The position numbers and the translations under genes were made by a program. From the NCBI RefSeq assembly GCF_042682745.1, contig NZ_JBHUIO010000009.1, positions 310,001 to 374,000 of the forward strand: a DNA stretch of 64,000 nt. Reading direction: 5' to 3'. The notes under the pieces were generated by a model. It ran no database searches, had not been told where the DNA came from, and was given only the letters and a program-made list of their open reading frames with translations. Below, one piece after another: positions 61,761 through 64,000 of this stretch. The DNA comes from Tumebacillus_A lipolyticus (GTDB lineage Bacteria; Bacillota; Bacilli; Tumebacillales; Tumebacillaceae). Positions within the stretch are counted from its first letter, which is position 1. Each line of letters opens with the position of its first letter.

Positions 61761-62147
61761 TCATTTGCTATTCTTTCGGCTCTGCCTGTTCCTCCAACTC
61801 GAAACGAAATTGACGCTCCTTGTCAGTAGCTGCCTAAGCGAGGTCTTTGGGCTACTGAATTTTTCCACTTTGAACTGATCAAGATCCATTCCCGCGCCGT
61901 GCATGTCCCAGATGATCGTCTCAGTTGCTGGATCGATCCGGTACAGGTAGCGAGCGAAATTGTCAGCGTGCTCGCCGTATTGGAGTTGTAGCATTCCTAC
62001 CGTCTCTGGCACTCGTTCTGCCAGCGCAAAATAGGCGGCGAAGTCCTGCTCGATCGTGGTTTCAACCACATTGCCTGAACGCTCGCCCGTGTCCACCAGT
62101 ACGTTGCCTATTGCTTTATCGTAGTAGATTTTCCGCCCGATTTGCAT
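61761..62147 (-). CDS. Prophage tail-module protein, probably with a damaged C-terminus
   Basis: 128 residues from MQIGRKIYYDKAIGNVLVDT after AGGGAGGAG. The N-terminal 90 residues (TGERSGNVVETTIEQDFAAY; PETVGMLQLQYGEHADNFAR) match a small protein common after tail-fibre genes in Bacillales phages; no function is known. After about residue 100 the reading changes to KTSLRQLLTRSVNFVSSWRN, unlike phage relatives, while another frame reads DKERQFRFELEEQAEPKE to a stop. This suggests a frameshift in a decaying gene. Confidence 0.75.
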   Translation of the reverse strand: MQIGRKIYYDKAIGNVLVDTGERSGNVVETTIEQDFAAYFALAERVPETVGMLQLQYGEHADNFARYLYRIDPATETIIWDMHGAGMDLDQFKVEKFSSPKTSLRQLLTRSVNFVSSWRNRQSRKNSK

Positions 62148-62163
62148 CGCTCTTCTCCTCCCT

Positions 62164-62910
62164 TTATTCGTAGGCGTACCAAGTGACACTTGTATTCGAA
62201 AAGGCAATGTACGTCTCAAAGCCATCATTAAAAATAGTCCAGTAATTTGATTGCCAGATCCCCGGACTGAAACCTGGAGACGAATCTGCCCTCCCAAACG
62301 CCCAATTGAGGTTGATATTTTTCATCACCCAGCCTGTACCAGACTCATAATACGAAACTGGAAAATCAGTATGAGGGTGATACACTTTCCGGTAGTATTC
62401 TTGTCCTCCTCTCCAGAACAGTATTAGTAAGGATGGTTTGAACATAAGCCCCCTTACAGTAATAATGTTAGTTGATGAGCTCGTCACTGTTCCGCTCGCC
62501 CACCTCTTCCCCGTTACAATCCCCCCCACCCCCGCCGCCAACTCAGCGAAACTGTGAGGCGCACTCCCTGGTACTGTCCCTCCTTTGGCGTTGATCGCAG
62601 CGGCAACCTGTGCTTTGCCATCAACGCCATGCGTAAAAACCTCTGTTAGTGCACCCTCCACATCGGTCGAGATAAAATGCCCGCCCGCATCCTCGATGTG
62701 AATCGCACTTGCCTTATGTGCACCAGTCGCCCGACCAGCGTGCTCATCGACCTTCACCTGAGCACCTGCTGGTGTCTCCGCGCCGATCTGCTCAGAAGTC
62801 AGCGCATCCAATCGCTGGTGGGACTCCTCAATCTCGCCCTCGATCCGATTCATGTCCTGCTCAGTCACCACTTCATCATGCTGCCAGTCGGTTTTGCTCT
62901 GGTATGACAT
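62164..62910 (-). CDS. Prophage tail-fibre-like protein
   Basis: 248 residues, MSYQSKTDWQHDEVVTEQDM. The N-terminal 30 residues (TEQDMNRIEGEIEESHQRLD) are the phage tail-fibre attachment helix; NIEGALTEVFTHGVDGKAQV-like repeats (VEGALTEVFTHGVDGKAQV here) and NAKGGTVPGSAPHSFAELAA are typical of Bacillales prophage structural fibres; the C-terminal 100 residues are beta-rich and would form the receptor-binding tip. Followed by the small tail-module gene after 16 bases. Host or target cannot be inferred. Confidence 0.82.
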   Translation of the reverse strand: MSYQSKTDWQHDEVVTEQDMNRIEGEIEESHQRLDALTSEQIGAETPAGAQVKVDEHAGRATGAHKASAIHIEDAGGHFISTDVEGALTEVFTHGVDGKAQVAAAINAKGGTVPGSAPHSFAELAAGVGGIVTGKRWASGTVTSSSTNIITVRGLMFKPSLLILFWRGGQEYYRKVYHPHTDFPVSYYESGTGWVMKNINLNWAFGRADSSPGFSPGIWQSNYWTIFNDGFETYIAFSNTSVTWYAYE

Positions 62911-62971
62911 GCAATCTTACACCTCCTAGATTTTATGGCGTTCAACTTTGCTCGGAATGCTGATGACAATC

Positions 62972-63000
62972 TAAAAAGCCCATCACATGAGTGATGAGCT
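62972..63000 (-). terminator. Terminator between IS remnant and tail-fibre gene
   Basis: Nine-pair stem (62978-62986 with 62991-62999, one G-U), four-base loop, five T on the minus strand. Confidence 0.8.
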
Positions 63001-63076
63001 TCTATCCAGTGTCTGCCATTCAGTTTTGCTTCAGCCATCTCCTTGAGGACTGCCGGCTGACTTCCTTGATATCATA

Positions 63077-63390
63077 TTACTTTGTCTTAAGAGTCCAGAA
63101 CTCTGAAGTGACTCCTATTTTTCTCGGGCGACCAGTGAACGATGTGCTCGTCTCTCCTCTGCGATCCGCTAAGCCATCCCCATCTTTTGTAGTTTTTGAC
63201 CCATTTCTTAACCATTTTGTGGTCGGGGATCTGCAGCTCATTTGCGACCGATTTATAGCCCATTCTTTTACATCTTTACCGCAATGAACTTGATTTCCCG
63301 TGAGTACGTTTTCCGTTTCCTCGCTGTCTTTCCAAAAGAAAATCCCCCTTGTGTAGTAACAGTAAGCGGACTTGCTTCCTACAGTCTACA
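63077..63390 (-). mobile_element. Decayed IS3-family insertion-sequence remnant (orfA part)
   Basis: Three fragments of an IS3/IS150-type OrfA occur in different minus-strand frames in the right order: ARKRKTYSREIKFIAVKM, then MGYKSVANELQIPDHKMVKK with WVKNYKRWG, then DGLADRRGETSTSFTGRPRK. The full helix-turn-helix transposase N-terminus is thus present but broken by two frame changes and a stop; orfB (the DDE transposase) is absent. The left end probably begins at TGTAGACTG near 63390. Confidence 0.8.
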
Positions 63391-63401
63391 CAAGAGGGAT
63401 C

Positions 63402-63442
63402 GTTCGAGCGGGGTCTTTTATATGCTGTTCTCTTGATTAGGA
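63402..63442. repeat. Diverged copy of the terminator region at 61669-61712
   Basis: Both segments read CGGGGTCTTTT, then a T/G/C-rich stretch TG(T/C)T..CTCT, then ATTA or similar and GGAAG. The copy here lacks the left arm of the terminator because the IS remnant begins at that point. A perfect 10-bp hairpin (63437-63446 with 63453-63462) follows. Confidence 0.6.
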
Positions 63443-63539
63443 AGAGACGTACCTCTTCCTAACTGAATCTGATGTGCCGTCATCGAAACGCACCGATCGA
63501 TGCTGGTCTATGCCTCGCATGAGTTTAATGTCTCCAGGT

Positions 63540-64000
63540 TCAGTTCCATGAGATCGCATCCACCTGCTGCCATGTGTCCGCTGACTCTACTTGTGCTTTT
63601 AGTTTTTGATACTGACGGATGTTTGTGCGCTTGTGTTGCTCCGCTTCTGCACAAACGGCTAGGAACTGTTTCATGGAATGGTCGACCTCTCCCTCATCCT
63701 CGGTCTGCCACGTCACATCCCCGTCAGTCGTACCCGCAACAAGCAAGAGCATCTGCTGTGTGAAGTTTGTCTGATCGTGTACACCGAAGGAATAAAAATG
63801 ACCAGTCGTCGCGGAAGAAAAGCCTCGCAAGATCGTGGCTTCGCATGCCTCGTTCAACTGGCCAATTTTTGCTTTTTTGATCCATTCGAGTGGCGTGACT
63901 GTCAAGTCCAGATCTCTGTATCGCTGGTCAGCTGTCAACTTTCGAAGGTTATCGATCTCATTCTCAAGTTCCCTAATATGATCTTCTGGTGAAACATATG
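63540..64000 (-). CDS. Prophage tail-associated protein, DUF4376-like (partial)
   Basis: About 153 residues; the frame is open to the right edge, so the start is outside. A short coiled coil (HIRELENEIDNLRKLTADQR) is followed by a DUF4376-like domain: KIGQLNEACEATILRGFSSA, TGHFYSFGVHDQTNFTQQML, WQTEDEGEVDHSMKQFLAV. This layout is common in tail-fibre-neighbour proteins of Bacillales phages (XkdV/W region). No function is established. Between it and the tail-fibre gene lies the IS remnant. Confidence 0.8.
   Translation of the reverse strand, partial: YVSPEDHIRELENEIDNLRKLTADQRYRDLDLTVTPLEWIKKAKIGQLNEACEATILRGFSSATTGHFYSFGVHDQTNFTQQMLLLVAGTTDGDVTWQTEDEGEVDHSMKQFLAVCAEAEQHKRTNIRQYQKLKAQVESADTWQQVDAISWN

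Overview
This window is a chromosomal segment of a spore-forming, flagellated member of the Bacillales. The gene order codY-hslU-hslV-xerC-trmFO-topA-dprA-sucDC ... rnhB-rbgA-rplS-trmD-rimM-ylqD-khpA-rpsP-ffh-ylxM-ftsY-smc-rnc-acpP-fabG-fabD-plsX-fapR ... recG-sda-fakA-yloU-rpmB is the conserved block around 140-150 degrees of the Bacillus subtilis map, read here in reverse. A moderately high GC content, fabH and fabF embedded in the fapR operon, and a Spo0E-like regulator and an SASP gene would fit the Alicyclobacillaceae (for example Tumebacillus). That taxon is an inference. A run of 96 N shows that the sequence is a draft scaffold.

Layout. 1-9.5 kb (minus strand): start of the flagellar operon (flgB, flgC cut by the window edge), codY, the HslUV protease, XerC, TrmFO, topoisomerase I and DprA. 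9.6-12.3 kb: succinyl-CoA ligase and two small proteins. 12.5-21.5 kb is an accessory stretch: GNAT, nitroreductase, lipoprotein plus MFS exporter, a sulfite-oxidase-fold protein, small zinc-ribbon proteins, the ComM/YifB ATPase, and a second MFS gene behind what looks like a leader-peptide translational attenuator. 21.5-29.5 kb: YneF, YraN, a FlhB-like/FliK-like pair, RNase HII, RbgA, signal peptidase, L19, a cell-wall hydrolase and endonuclease IV. 29.6-31.05 kb: an L,D-transpeptidase and an operon of nine tRNAs containing a three-copy 59-bp structured repeat.

31-39.9 kb is the ribosome/SRP/chromosome block (trmD to smc). 40-41 kb holds a tiny terminator-flanked gene and a MazF-like protein. 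41-48.7 kb carries rnc and the FapR-controlled fatty-acid operon fapR-plsX-fabH-fabD-fabG-acpP-fabF, preceded by rpmF and the DUF177 gene. From 48.7 kb come tmcAL (plus strand), then ylbL, ylbK, coaD and rsmD (minus strand). At 53.1-53.3 kb a promoter, a rod-shaped fold and a strong terminator suggest an unannotated small RNA. 53.3-55.1 kb holds short membrane, cell-wall and sporulation genes. 55.1-61.4 kb holds recG, serine dehydratase, fakA, yloU and rpmB. 61.5-64 kb is a decayed prophage tail module with a broken IS3-family remnant.

Functionally the window couples lipid synthesis (FapR regulon, FakA), translation and protein targeting (ribosomal proteins, tRNA modification, SRP, signal peptidase), and chromosome maintenance (SMC, XerC, TopA, RecG, DprA). 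Most core genes are tightly packed with short gaps or overlapping start/stop codons, so they probably form a few long operons. The strongest unexplained signals are the attenuator before the MFS gene, the rod-shaped small RNA, the repeats inside the tRNA operon, and a leucine tRNA with an unusually short variable arm.
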